Source of the DNA: Lachnospiraceae bacterium
Lineage (GTDB): Bacteria > Bacillota > Clostridia > Lachnospirales > Lachnospiraceae
NCBI GenBank assembly: GCA_900753305.1
Contig: CAADYR010000063.1
Coordinates: 29,655 to 93,654 of the forward strand
DNA: 64,000 bases
Direction: 5' to 3'
In this document: piece after piece, positions 53,280 to 62,502 of the stretch
How positions within the stretch are numbered: position 1 is the stretch's first letter
How the letters are laid out: the number at the start of each line of letters is the position of its first letter
Translations under genes and position numbers: made by a program
The notes under the pieces: model-generated
Databases searched by the model: none
The model's input: the letters and a program-made list of their open reading frames with translations, nothing else
What the model was told of the DNA's origin: nothing

Positions 53280-53987
53280 ATGGCATACGAAATTGAAGAA
53301 ATCAGGTTAAGCCAGCAGATTTTCTATTATCTGTTAGAGCATTTTGAACTGCGTGAAGAAGAGGAAGAAAGACTATACCGGGCTTATACAGAGGAAGAGG
53401 CGGTACAGAATCTTGTAAAATCCCAGGCAGCGGAAGCAGAAAGCACTGTGGAAAGATATGGGGATGTGATTTATCTGATCCCGAAGGAAGAAAATGTTTT
53501 TCTGGGATTTTCCAAAGCGAAGTTAAAGGAGACATTGTGTAAATCAGCAGCTACAGACAAGGATTTCTACTTATCACAGTTCGTGATCCTGACATTGCTT
53601 GTGGAATTTTATGATGGACAGGGAAGCAGCAGCAGGTCAAGAGAGTATATCCGGGTAGGAGAATTGCAGAACTGTATCTCTGCCAGACTTAAGGAGGGTG
53701 TAGAGAATACATCGGAGGAAGAAGAGGAGCAGAAGGGAATTGCCTTCAGAAATATGTTGGAAGCATATGAGGCACTCCGGTCAGATGATAAAGGCTCAAG
53801 GGCTAAGACCACCAAAGAAGGCTTTCTCTATTCTATATTGACTTTTCTTGAGAAGCAGGGGCTGATTGAGTATGTGGAAGAGGATGAGATGGTAAAAACA
53901 AGTAAGAAGCTGGATAATCTGATGGATTGGAATCTTTTGAACCAGAATAATTATCAGAGAGTCAGAAAGGTATTGGAGCATGAGTAA
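53280..53987 (+). CDS. jetB: Wadjet defence protein JetB (KITE/MukE-like)
   Basis: A 235-residue protein; the ATG at 53280 has GGTGGG 6 bases upstream, and earlier in-frame codons lie within jetA. It has winged-helix-like blocks (FYYLLEHFELREEEEERL, GFLYSILTFLEKQGLIEYVEEDEMVKTSKKLDNLM split over the C-terminal half) typical of MukE/JetB accessory subunits that sit on the kleisin. It overlaps jetC by 8 bp. Identity is by operon position and size. Confidence 0.72.
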   Translation: MAYEIEEIRLSQQIFYYLLEHFELREEEEERLYRAYTEEEAVQNLVKSQAAEAESTVERYGDVIYLIPKEENVFLGFSKAKLKETLCKSAATDKDFYLSQFVILTLLVEFYDGQGSSSRSREYIRVGELQNCISARLKEGVENTSEEEEEQKGIAFRNMLEAYEALRSDDKGSRAKTTKEGFLYSILTFLEKQGLIEYVEEDEMVKTSKKLDNLMDWNLLNQNNYQRVRKVLEHE

Positions 53988-56900
53988 AGTCAACGCAGTC
54001 CGTTTTATCAATCTTAATTATAATAATAATGCGATCAGGATCAGTGATGAGACCTTTCAAATGGGAGGAAGAAGTACACTCCTGTCCCTTCGGAATGGGG
54101 GTGGCAAATCTGTATTGGTACAGATGATGACAGCCCCGTTTGTGCATAAGCAGTACAGAAAGACAAAAGACAGACCTTTTGAAAGCTATTTTACGTCATC
54201 CAAGCCTACTTTCATTATGGTTGAATGGAAGCTGGACGGTGGGGCAGGCTATGTGTTGACCGGAATGATGGTAAGAAAAAGCCAGATCATGGAAGAACAG
54301 TCTTCAGAACCTTTGGAAATTGTAAATTTTATCAGTGAATATACAACAAGATGTGAAGAGGATATTTATCATTTACCGGTTGTAGAAAAAGGAAAAAAGG
54401 AAATTGTTCTTAAAAATTATGGATTTTGCAGACAGTTATTTGAAGGCTATAAGAAGGACCGCAGTAAGAAATTCTATTATTACGATATGAATAATTATGC
54501 TCAATCCAGACAATATTTTGATAAGCTGGCAGAGTATCAGATTTATTATAAGGAATGGGAAACAATCATCCGTAAGGTAAATCTGAAGGAATCAGGTCTG
54601 TCTGAGCTTTTTTCTGATTGTAAGAATGAGAAAGAACTGATTGAAAAATGGTTTCTGGATTCGATAGAGAGCAAGCTGAACCGTGAAAAAGACCGCATGA
54701 AGGAATTCCAGTCAATCGTGGAGAAATATATTATCAGTTATAAAGATAATAAATCAAAAATAGAGCGGAGAGATACTATTCTGGAATTCCAGACAGACAT
54801 GAAAGAACTACAGCAGTATGGTGAAGCGTATCAGATTGCAGAAAAGCAGATTCATGCTATGGAGAACCGTATAGCAGCCTTTCGAAGCGTGCTTGCGCAG
54901 ATTGAAAAGGACACGGTGGCACAGCAGTCAGAGCAGGAGCAGCAAAGGACAGGGATGGAAGAACAACTGGCGCACATCATGTATGAGAAATTGTCCATGG
55001 AAATATATGAACTGATGGAGCAGAAGAAGTATCATACCGGTAACAGAGATATGATTTCCATGGAAATGAATGAATTAGAACTGGAGACAGAGTATGTTGA
55101 GAAGCTTATCCACAGTTATGCCTGTGCAAAACAGCAGAAAATTGTGGATGAATATACCAGAGATAACGAACTGCTTGTGGAAAAGATTGCGGTTTATCGT
55201 GAAAATGAGAAGGAGTATGAGCCTGAAAGAAAAAAACTGGGTGGATATCTGCATACCCATTATGGGGACAAGTTCCGGGAAGCAGGGCAAAATGCTGAAC
55301 AGATCCAAAGGGAATATGACAGCAACCTTGGCAGACAGCAGGAGATGATAGAAAAAGAATGCGAATATCAGGCCAGAATAGAGGAGTTAATCGCTGAAAT
55401 AGCCAAAGACCAGGAAAGACTGTCATCCTTTGACCGGCAGGAAGAGGTATTCAACAGAGATTATCAGGAGCATTTTGTAAGAAATATCATTGGCACATAC
55501 GAACCGGGAATGCTTCAAATCAAAAAAGAACAATATGTGCAGGAGCAGGAGCAGCTGCATAGGAGCAATATGCAGCATAAGCGTCAGCAGGAAGAAACAG
55601 AAGAAAAAGTAAAATCAATGCAAAGAAACCAGCAGGACCGAAATAATGAGAAGATGCAGAAAGAATATGAACTGCGGACTCTTACGGAACAAGGGGAAGA
55701 ATATAGCAGACAGATCAGGGAAAGACAGGTCATAATGCAGTATCTTGAGCTGGATGATACGTATTTATGGAATGATGGGAAAATCATGGAAGCAGCAGAC
55801 CGTAAGATCACAGAATGTGACAGAGTACGTGCAGAGCTGGAGAAAGAGCATAATCTGCTGGAAAGAGAATGGAAAAAACTGACATCAGGTGAAATACTGG
55901 AATTACCTAAGGATTTTCAGGAATTACTTACCCGGCTGGAGCTGCATCCGGTGTATGGAATGAACTGGCTGGAGAAGAATGGATATTCTGTAGAAGAGAA
56001 TACAGAGCTTGTCAGAAGGCAGCCTTTTATACCATATGCATTGATTCTTCCAAGGCAGGAAATGAAGCAGCTTGAGTTACATGGACAGGATATCTGCACG
56101 TCCTTTCCCATTCCTATCATTCCAAGAGAAGAACTGGAGCGGACATTGGCACAAGAGCCAACAAGTATGGTCCAATTATCGGGGATAAGCTTCTATTTAT
56201 GGTTCAATGAGAAATTACTGGATGAAGATGCTTTACGTGTTTTGATTAAAAACAAAGAATCAGAGATGACCAAAAAGCAGAAGCAGCTGGAGAATAAAAA
56301 GACTGAGTATAAGGATGCACTCGACAGAAAGCAGATGCTGGAACGGCAAAGTATCACAAAAGAGAAAGTAGAGAAGAATCGTCAGCAGATTACGGATACG
56401 GAGCAGGAAATATCAGAAATCGAGAATCAGATTATCCATGATAAAGAAGAAATGGACAGGCTGGAACAAAAGAGGAGTGAGTTTGTACAGATCATTCTGA
56501 AAGAGAAACAATGCATGGAGTGGAACCAGAGAAGGGCATCAGATTTTGACTATTTCTGCCGGGAATATGACTCATATCTGGAGAAGCACGACACTCTTGA
56601 AAAGAATCGAAAAGAAAAGACAAAATATGAAGATAATAAAAAGCAGGCGCAGGATTTACTGGAAAAGTACCGTGAACAGCAGAGGACACTGGAAAGCAGA
56701 CAGCGGGAACTAAAAGCACAGACTGAAAATATACAGAAGAAGTATATTTTGTATCAGGAGTATGAGCCAATTGCCCTGGAAGGACAGAATAGGCCGGTAT
56801 CCGAGATGGAAGCCAGATACGAAGCCATTACAACAAAGATGTCTTTTCAATTACAGGATCTGGAGCATCAACTGCAGAAAACGAACGGCAGTTTGAACAG

Positions 56901-58380
56901 GGCGAAAGAGGAACTGGCCAGATTACAGCACAAATTTCTTCTCAAAGAAGATGACTGGAAAGAACTGTATTATGATGAAAAAGAAGAAATGCACCAGGAA
57001 AGTGTGCTTGCAGAACGGAAGAAGCAGTATAAATTCAAAGAAGCCCAGTGGAATGAACAGGATAAGCAGATTGGTATCATCAGCAGTAAAATAGATGATA
57101 AGAATAAGCTGATGCAGGAGCAATGTGGTAAAGAAGAGATATTGCCCAAAGAAGAAATACGTACAATTGACTTTGATGGAAGAAGAAACCAGCTTCTCTA
57201 TCAGATAAAGGAAACAGAACGTGCCCTGAAGCTTACGGAAAAGAAACTGACAAGTGTACAGGAGAATATAGCATCCTTTACAGAATATGATGATTTCATA
57301 CAAAAGGAAGAAATCCAATGGGAGGAAGATATTGCGCAGATGGATTCCAAATGTCTGAGAGAGTATGCGGGTATGATCCGGCGCGATTACAGGCATAGCT
57401 GCGAGGAAGGTAAGAACAGACGGGATAAAGTAGAAAAAATCCTGAAGATATTATTATGTAAGGAAAAGTATCAGGATGATTTCTATAGGAAACCACTGGA
57501 TGCCATGATGTCTGTGTCACAATCAGCCCATTTGCTGCTGGCACAGCTTACGACTACACTTCAATCCTATGAAAGCCAGCTGGCAAAACTGGAAGTAGAT
57601 ATATCAATCATAGGCGAGGAGAAGAAGAGGATTGTAGGTCTGTTGGAGGATTATGTAAAAGATGTACACAGCAACATGGGTAAGATAGATAATAATTCCA
57701 CGATAACAATCAGGGAACGTCCTATAAAAATGCTTCGTCTGCAAATGCCTGAATGGGAAGAAAATGAAGGATTATATCATCAGAGACTGGATGATCTTAT
57801 CAGTGAGCTGACTCAAAAGGGTGTGGAAATCTATGAAAAGAATGAGAATTCGGCAGAATATATAGGAACACGCATCACTACAAAGAATATTTATGACACG
57901 ACTGTCGGAATTAGTAATATCCAGATTAAGCTTTACAAGATTGAGGAGCAAAGGGAATATCCAATCACATGGGCAGAAGTTGCCAAGAATTCAGGCGGTG
58001 AAGGATTCCTGTCGGCTTTTGTCATCCTATCCAGTCTGCTGCATTATATGCGTAGGGACGACACAGATATTTTCGCAGATAAAAAAGAAGGTAAGGTTCT
58101 GGTCATGGATAACCCATTTGCACAGACTAATGCAGCCCATCTGCTGAAACCGCTCATGGATATGGCAAAGAAAACAGACACACAGCTGATATGTCTTTCC
58201 GGACTTGGAGGAGATTCTATCTATAGCCGATTCGACAATATCTATGTGTTGAATCTTGTGACAGCGGGATTAAGAGGAGGCATGCAGTATCTGCGTGGAG
58301 AACATACAAGAGGTATTGAAGAGGAGGTCATGGTAACTTCCCAGATAGAAGTGATCGGACAGCAAAGTCTGCTGTTCTGA
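53980..58380 (+). CDS. jetC: Wadjet defence protein JetC (SMC/MukB-like ATPase)
   Basis: A 1466-residue SMC-like ATPase. The P-loop is RNGGGKSVL (38-46). Two very long coiled-coil stretches (about 260-600 and 770-1200) flank a middle hinge-like region (about 600-760). The signature NSGGEGFLSAF and the Walker B VLVMDNPFAQTN lie near residues 1335 and 1370. This is the MukB-like head-coil-hinge layout of JetC, the loop-extruding motor of Wadjet, which recognises small circular DNA such as plasmids. It is the last gene of the jetD-A-B-C operon and is directly followed by guaA. Confidence 0.88.
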   Translation: MSKVNAVRFINLNYNNNAIRISDETFQMGGRSTLLSLRNGGGKSVLVQMMTAPFVHKQYRKTKDRPFESYFTSSKPTFIMVEWKLDGGAGYVLTGMMVRKSQIMEEQSSEPLEIVNFISEYTTRCEEDIYHLPVVEKGKKEIVLKNYGFCRQLFEGYKKDRSKKFYYYDMNNYAQSRQYFDKLAEYQIYYKEWETIIRKVNLKESGLSELFSDCKNEKELIEKWFLDSIESKLNREKDRMKEFQSIVEKYIISYKDNKSKIERRDTILEFQTDMKELQQYGEAYQIAEKQIHAMENRIAAFRSVLAQIEKDTVAQQSEQEQQRTGMEEQLAHIMYEKLSMEIYELMEQKKYHTGNRDMISMEMNELELETEYVEKLIHSYACAKQQKIVDEYTRDNELLVEKIAVYRENEKEYEPERKKLGGYLHTHYGDKFREAGQNAEQIQREYDSNLGRQQEMIEKECEYQARIEELIAEIAKDQERLSSFDRQEEVFNRDYQEHFVRNIIGTYEPGMLQIKKEQYVQEQEQLHRSNMQHKRQQEETEEKVKSMQRNQQDRNNEKMQKEYELRTLTEQGEEYSRQIRERQVIMQYLELDDTYLWNDGKIMEAADRKITECDRVRAELEKEHNLLEREWKKLTSGEILELPKDFQELLTRLELHPVYGMNWLEKNGYSVEENTELVRRQPFIPYALILPRQEMKQLELHGQDICTSFPIPIIPREELERTLAQEPTSMVQLSGISFYLWFNEKLLDEDALRVLIKNKESEMTKKQKQLENKKTEYKDALDRKQMLERQSITKEKVEKNRQQITDTEQEISEIENQIIHDKEEMDRLEQKRSEFVQIILKEKQCMEWNQRRASDFDYFCREYDSYLEKHDTLEKNRKEKTKYEDNKKQAQDLLEKYREQQRTLESRQRELKAQTENIQKKYILYQEYEPIALEGQNRPVSEMEARYEAITTKMSFQLQDLEHQLQKTNGSLNRAKEELARLQHKFLLKEDDWKELYYDEKEEMHQESVLAERKKQYKFKEAQWNEQDKQIGIISSKIDDKNKLMQEQCGKEEILPKEEIRTIDFDGRRNQLLYQIKETERALKLTEKKLTSVQENIASFTEYDDFIQKEEIQWEEDIAQMDSKCLREYAGMIRRDYRHSCEEGKNRRDKVEKILKILLCKEKYQDDFYRKPLDAMMSVSQSAHLLLAQLTTTLQSYESQLAKLEVDISIIGEEKKRIVGLLEDYVKDVHSNMGKIDNNSTITIRERPIKMLRLQMPEWEENEGLYHQRLDDLISELTQKGVEIYEKNENSAEYIGTRITTKNIYDTTVGISNIQIKLYKIEEQREYPITWAEVAKNSGGEGFLSAFVILSSLLHYMRRDDTDIFADKKEGKVLVMDNPFAQTNAAHLLKPLMDMAKKTDTQLICLSGLGGDSIYSRFDNIYVLNLVTAGLRGGMQYLRGEHTRGIEEEVMVTSQIEVIGQQSLLF

Positions 58381-58394
58381 CACTTGTAAAATAT

Positions 58395-58498
58395 TTGCTT
58401 GTAATTGGGTAGAAGGTATAATATACTTTGGAATAGATATGCGGTTTTATGCCTGTGCTGCGGTATGATTCCGCAGGGTAAATAGTATGGCAGCACAG
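58395..58498 (+). promoter_or_regulatory. guaA promoter and structured leader
   Basis: TTGCTT (58395-58400), 16 bp, TATAAT (58417-58422) gives a leader of about 85 bases. The leader can form CTGTGCTGC (58453-58461) with GCAGCACAG (58490-58498), or instead the inner stem CTGCGG (58458-58463) with CCGCAG (58471-58476). The two share bases 58458-58461, so they exclude each other in part. The longer stem ends just before the GAGGAG ribosome site. Confidence 0.5.
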
Positions 58499-58513
58499 AA
58501 ATGAGGAGAAAGA

Positions 58514-60058
58514 ATGGATCAGGAAAAGGTAATCGTCATTGATTTTGGCGGCCAGTACAACCAGCTCGTTGCAAGGCGTGTCAGAGAATGCAATGTTTAC
58601 TGTGAAATATACTCCTACCGGACTGGCATTGAGCAGATTAAGGCAATGAATCCCAAGGGAATCATCCTTACCGGAGGACCAAACAGTTGTTACGAAGCAG
58701 ACTCTCCGACCTATACCAGAGAGCTGTTCGAACTGGGAATCCCTGTACTTGGCTTGTGCTACGGCGCACAGCTTATGATGCATGTACTGGGAGGAAAGGT
58801 AGAGAAAGCACCTGTCAGAGAATATGGTAAGACAGAAGTTATGGTAGATAATACTTCCCCCTTATTTGGAGATGTTGCATCCACGACAATCTGCTGGATG
58901 AGCCATTTTGATTATATTTCCAAGACAGCACCAGGCTTTAGAATCTCTGCACATACAGCAGATTGTCCCGTAGCGGCAGCAGAGAACTGCGACAAGAAGC
59001 TCTTTGCAATCCAGTTCCATCCTGAAGTACTCCATACACAGGAAGGTACGAAGATGCTCCATAATTTCGTAAGGGGTGTCTGTGGCTGTGCCGGAACATG
59101 GAGAATGGATTCCTTTGTAGAGAATACAATCCGTGATATCCGTGAAAAAGTGGGCGATGGCAAAGTATTGCTGGCTTTATCCGGCGGTGTAGATTCCTCA
59201 GTGGCAGCAGGTCTGCTCTCCAGAGCAATCGGCAAGCAGCTTACCTGTGTATTTGTAGACCACGGTTTACTGCGCAAGGATGAAGGTGATGAGGTAGAAG
59301 CTGTATTTGGCGACAAGGGACAGTTCGACCTGAATTTCATCCGGGTCAATGCGCAGGAGAGATATTATAACAAGCTTGCCGGAGTTACTGAACCGGAGCG
59401 TAAACGTAAAATCATTGGTGAAGAGTTCATTCGTGTATTTGAAGAAGAAGCAAAAAAGATTGGTGCTGTAGACTTCCTTGCACAGGGAACTATCTATCCC
59501 GATGTTGTAGAAAGCGGACTGGGCGGAGAATCTGCAGTTATCAAGTCCCACCACAATGTAGGCGGACTTCCTGACTACGTAGATTTCAAGGAAATCATCG
59601 AGCCACTGCGCAACCTCTTCAAAGATGAAGTGCGCAAGGCAGGACTGGAGCTTGGTATTCCTGAGAAGCTCGTATTCCGCCAGCCGTTCCCAGGACCGGG
59701 ACTTGGCATCCGTATCATTGGTGAAGTAACTGCTGAGAAGGTACGTATCGTACAGGATGCAGATGCAATCTACCGTGAGGAAATTGCAAAGGCAGGACTT
59801 GACAGAAGCATTGGACAGTACTTCGCAGCATTGACCAATATGCGTTCAGTAGGTGTCATGGGTGATGAGAGAACCTATGACTATGCCGTTGCGCTGCGCG
59901 CAGTCAACACAGTAGACTTCATGACAGCAGAAGCAGCAGAAATTCCATTTGAAGTGCTGCAGACAGTCATGAGCAGAATCATAAACGAGGTGAGAGGAGT
60001 CAACCGAGTATTCTATGATCTGACGAGTAAGCCACCTGGAACGATTGAGTTTGAGTAA
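58514..60058 (+). CDS. guaA: GMP synthase (glutamine-hydrolysing)
   Basis: A 514-residue two-domain enzyme that converts XMP to GMP. The glutaminase domain has the nucleophile Cys in VLGLCYGAQLM (about 80) and the His/Glu pair in QFHPEVLHT. The ATP pyrophosphatase domain has the P-loop ALSGGVDSSV (about 222-231), and the C-terminal dimer domain ends in the typical PPGTIEFE. Start behind GAGGAGAAAG. The 3' end of guaA is a frequent attachment site of genomic islands, and an integrase gene lies 150 bp downstream here. Confidence 0.96.
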   Translation: MDQEKVIVIDFGGQYNQLVARRVRECNVYCEIYSYRTGIEQIKAMNPKGIILTGGPNSCYEADSPTYTRELFELGIPVLGLCYGAQLMMHVLGGKVEKAPVREYGKTEVMVDNTSPLFGDVASTTICWMSHFDYISKTAPGFRISAHTADCPVAAAENCDKKLFAIQFHPEVLHTQEGTKMLHNFVRGVCGCAGTWRMDSFVENTIRDIREKVGDGKVLLALSGGVDSSVAAGLLSRAIGKQLTCVFVDHGLLRKDEGDEVEAVFGDKGQFDLNFIRVNAQERYYNKLAGVTEPERKRKIIGEEFIRVFEEEAKKIGAVDFLAQGTIYPDVVESGLGGESAVIKSHHNVGGLPDYVDFKEIIEPLRNLFKDEVRKAGLELGIPEKLVFRQPFPGPGLGIRIIGEVTAEKVRIVQDADAIYREEIAKAGLDRSIGQYFAALTNMRSVGVMGDERTYDYAVALRAVNTVDFMTAEAAEIPFEVLQTVMSRIINEVRGVNRVFYDLTSKPPGTIEFE

Positions 60059-60107
60059 GAGCCACAAGTCTTGGAACCCGCTAAACAAGCGGATTCCGAG
60101 ACTTTTT
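60030..60107 (+). other. Candidate left attachment region (guaA 3' end plus terminator)
   Basis: The last codons of guaA and its terminator form the boundary between core genes and a mobile element that begins with an integrase gene. guaA 3' ends are known integration sites for tyrosine-recombinase islands. The matching right-hand repeat would lie beyond the window, so the exact crossover cannot be fixed. Confidence 0.4.
60066..60107 (+). terminator. Terminator after guaA
   Basis: AAGTCTTGGAA...CCGCT pairs with AGCGG...TTCC.AGACTT (60066-60082 with 60088-60104) with small mismatches, then a T tract. Confidence 0.82.
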
Positions 60108-60208
60108 CTTTTGCTCTGCTACTAATAGCAACTACTCTTTTTCTATCGTTTTCAGTTGGTTGTCATTAACTTTAATAGCAAGAAACCCTGATGACTGCTG
60201 GATTTCTT

Positions 60209-61459
60209 CTATATGATCTTTCTTTGTGGCATCTGGATGATTTTCCCTGATGCGGTATTTGGTGGTACTAACGCAGGTCCGAACTGAGGTCGGATTGTTA
60301 CATCTGAGCCGTTGTCCTGAGTCTGCGGCACTTCACAGGTGATACTTGCGGCTTCAAGCAGAGGGTTATCAGATGGTGGTTCAGGTGTTGGCGAATCTGT
60401 CGCCTGCAATGATTCCAGACTATGCACAAGCTCCTGCTGTTTATGTGGAAACAGATGAGAGTATGTGTTAAGTGTTGTGGATACTTTCTCGTGTCCGAGC
60501 CTGTCTGCTAACATCAGCGCATCACAGCCCTGATTAATAAGTAAGCTGGCGTGCGAATGCCTGATATCGTGGATTCGTATCTTCTTTACACCTGTGTTTT
60601 TGCAACCTCTTATCATCTCGTGAGAGAGGTATGATTTTGTTACCGGGAACAGCCTTTCATCTGCGTCAAGCATATACCTTGACTGGATATAGTCTGATAG
60701 CTCCTGGCAGAGAAAATCCGGAATCGGAATCTTTCGCTTACTTTTTCTTGTCTTAGGTGATGTAAATACATCTTTTCCTTCTATCCGCTGATATGTTCTG
60801 TTGATGGATATTGTCTTGTTATCAAGGTCAATATCAGCAGGTGATAGAGCAAGCAGTTCACCTTCTCGCATACCAGTCCAGTACAGGACTTCAAAGCATA
60901 TATACGATAGCGACTTGTCTTTTACACCCTCACGGAAAGCAATATATTCATCGTAAGTCCAGTAATCCATTTCCTCAGCCTTTGCTTTTCCAATGGTGCC
61001 TGCCTTGCCGCAGGGATTGGTGTTAAGGTCATAGAAACGCTTGGCGTAATTGATGATGCTGTTAAGCTCCGTGTTAATCTTTTTCAGATAGGTCTGGGAG
61101 TAATTATTAGGCGAACTCATAAGCTTCGCCTGCCATCTTCGTACATCTGAGGCTTTGATTTCATTTATCGGCTTGCTACCGAAGAATGGAAGAATATGCG
61201 TCTGTAGTACCGCCTTTTTTGTCAGAAGAGTTGACTGCTTAAGTCTTGCAGCCATATCCTCCATATAAATTTCATAAAGGTTTTGAAATGTCATGTCAGG
61301 ATTGGCAGACTGCTTTTCCAGAAAATCCCTTTCAAATCCTAAGGCTTCCTTTTTGGTGGCAAAGCCTCTTTTCCACTTCTGTTTTTTGATTCCCTGCCAG
61401 TTCGTATAATAGAACTTGGCGAACCATTTACCAGTTTTTTCATCTTTGTAAGCTGGCAT
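60209..61459 (-). CDS. int: Tyrosine recombinase / integrase of a mobile element
   Basis: A 416-residue phage/Tn916-type integrase. The ATG at 61459 follows GGAG by 9 bases. An N-terminal arm-binding domain (MPAYKDEKTGKWFAKFYYTN) and a core-binding SAM-like domain (about 60-150) precede the catalytic part. The active-site residues are Arg in YWTGMREGELLAL, His-x-x-Arg in HDIRHSHASLL, His in LGHEKVSTT, and Tyr in LNTYSHLF. The tail beyond residue 355 is Pro/Ser-rich and not part of the core. It reads toward guaA, the usual position for an element integrated there. Confidence 0.93.
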   Translation of the reverse strand: MPAYKDEKTGKWFAKFYYTNWQGIKKQKWKRGFATKKEALGFERDFLEKQSANPDMTFQNLYEIYMEDMAARLKQSTLLTKKAVLQTHILPFFGSKPINEIKASDVRRWQAKLMSSPNNYSQTYLKKINTELNSIINYAKRFYDLNTNPCGKAGTIGKAKAEEMDYWTYDEYIAFREGVKDKSLSYICFEVLYWTGMREGELLALSPADIDLDNKTISINRTYQRIEGKDVFTSPKTRKSKRKIPIPDFLCQELSDYIQSRYMLDADERLFPVTKSYLSHEMIRGCKNTGVKKIRIHDIRHSHASLLINQGCDALMLADRLGHEKVSTTLNTYSHLFPHKQQELVHSLESLQATDSPTPEPPSDNPLLEAASITCEVPQTQDNGSDVTIRPQFGPALVPPNTASGKIIQMPQRKII

Positions 61460-61635
61460 GAATATCATCTCCTTTTTGTAAAATTGTTGTGCAATCATCA
61501 AAAGGCTATGATATAATCTACTTGTTCAGGGTGATTATAAAGCCTTCGGGTCAATCACTTACATAGCTTCGGTTATTCCTTTTGCGAGAAGGAGTGTGCC
61601 GGAGCTTTTTCTTTACTAAAGGTGTAAGCCTGCAA

Positions 61636-62220
61636 TTATTCGGTTTTTGAATCGGCTTCATTATCCAGTCTGGAATCCTTATAATATGCCAACATATCTG
61701 ATTTCCATGAATCAAACTTTTCTTTTGAAATTTTTCCTGTCTGAAGCATATTCTTCTTTGTTATCCAGTTTTCCATAAAGAGACAGAAGTCTGCATCATA
61801 TTTTCCATTGCCTTTGCCATTAACCTTAATCCCGGCAGTCCATTCAGGACTTTCAGGAGGTTTGGTGTTGGTCAGCTCAAATGAAAAATCAGTAAGTTCA
61901 GTTATGGCAAAGAGAGCATTGATTACATCTGACATAGTGTGGAATTCATATGATGTTGACTGTTTTATTGGTTCTTTTGCAGCATTATCAATTCCTGCCG
62001 GATATAAAAGCTCCTGAAATGGAATGTTCAGCTCATTAGCAACTTCCTTTACTACATCCAGCTTCATGATAATCTCACCGGATTCATACTTCTGAATGGT
62101 GCGTTCTGATTTACCAAGTCTTTTTGCAAATTCCTTCTGTGTTATCTTTTGAGCCCTGCGGTGCTTCTGGATGTTCTTTCCAATCTCCTGTGGAGACGGA
62201 ATGTCCATAATGTAAGCCAT
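61636..62220 (-). CDS. XRE-family regulator of the mobile element
   Basis: A 194-residue protein with an N-terminal Cro/cI-type helix-turn-helix (GKNIQKHRRAQKITQKEFAK, LGKSERTIQKYESGE, about 13-50) and an uncharacterised C-terminal domain. The ATG at 62220 has AAGGAAGGTG upstream. It is divergent from the excisionase-like gene. Several ATACGTAT-type palindromes lie in between and flank the other gene's promoter, so it is the likely repressor of the element's transfer and excision genes. Confidence 0.88.
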   Translation of the reverse strand: MAYIMDIPSPQEIGKNIQKHRRAQKITQKEFAKRLGKSERTIQKYESGEIIMKLDVVKEVANELNIPFQELLYPAGIDNAAKEPIKQSTSYEFHTMSDVINALFAITELTDFSFELTNTKPPESPEWTAGIKVNGKGNGKYDADFCLFMENWITKKNMLQTGKISKEKFDSWKSDMLAYYKDSRLDNEADSKTE

Positions 62221-62259
62221 GTGGTTCACCTTCCTTTATATAAAATAGTCCGTTGTAAA

Positions 62260-62296
62260 GATACGTATTAGGTTGATATTAAATGAAATACGTATC
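62260..62296. promoter_or_regulatory. Paired ATACGTAT operators
   Basis: GATACGTATT (62260-62269) and AATACGTATC (62287-62296) are mirror images, and each contains the self-complementary ATACGTAT. Related copies are TACGTA at 62357-62362 and ATACGGAT at 62423-62430. They fit binding sites of the divergent XRE regulator. Confidence 0.6.
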
Positions 62297-62378
62297 AGTA
62301 AGTGACTTGTTTATGATTGTACGATTACTTTATCATAAATAAAAACGAATTGCAAGTACGTAATTATAAAAAGTTCTA

Positions 62379-62407
62379 TTGACAAATTTTGAAAAGGATA
62401 TTAAAAT
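62379..62407 (+). promoter_or_regulatory. Promoter of the excisionase-like gene
   Basis: TTGACA (62379-62384), 17 bp, TAAAAT (62402-62407). Operator-like TACGTA and ATACGGAT copies flank it on both sides. Confidence 0.8.
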
Positions 62408-62502
62408 AGACACGAATTAAAAATACGGATTAAATAAAGGGCAGGATAGCTGTTTTGTAAAAACACGTATTTAAAATAACAATTTATGAAAGGAGGAGCT
62501 GC

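Noticed and set aside
58395..58513. A purine riboswitch upstream of guaA
   Set aside because: The leader is short and I cannot find the conserved three-way junction core.
60108..60208. A tRNA or small RNA as attachment site between guaA and the integrase
   Set aside because: No cloverleaf or tRNA-like 3' end is visible; the stretch is AT-rich and unstructured apart from the guaA terminator.
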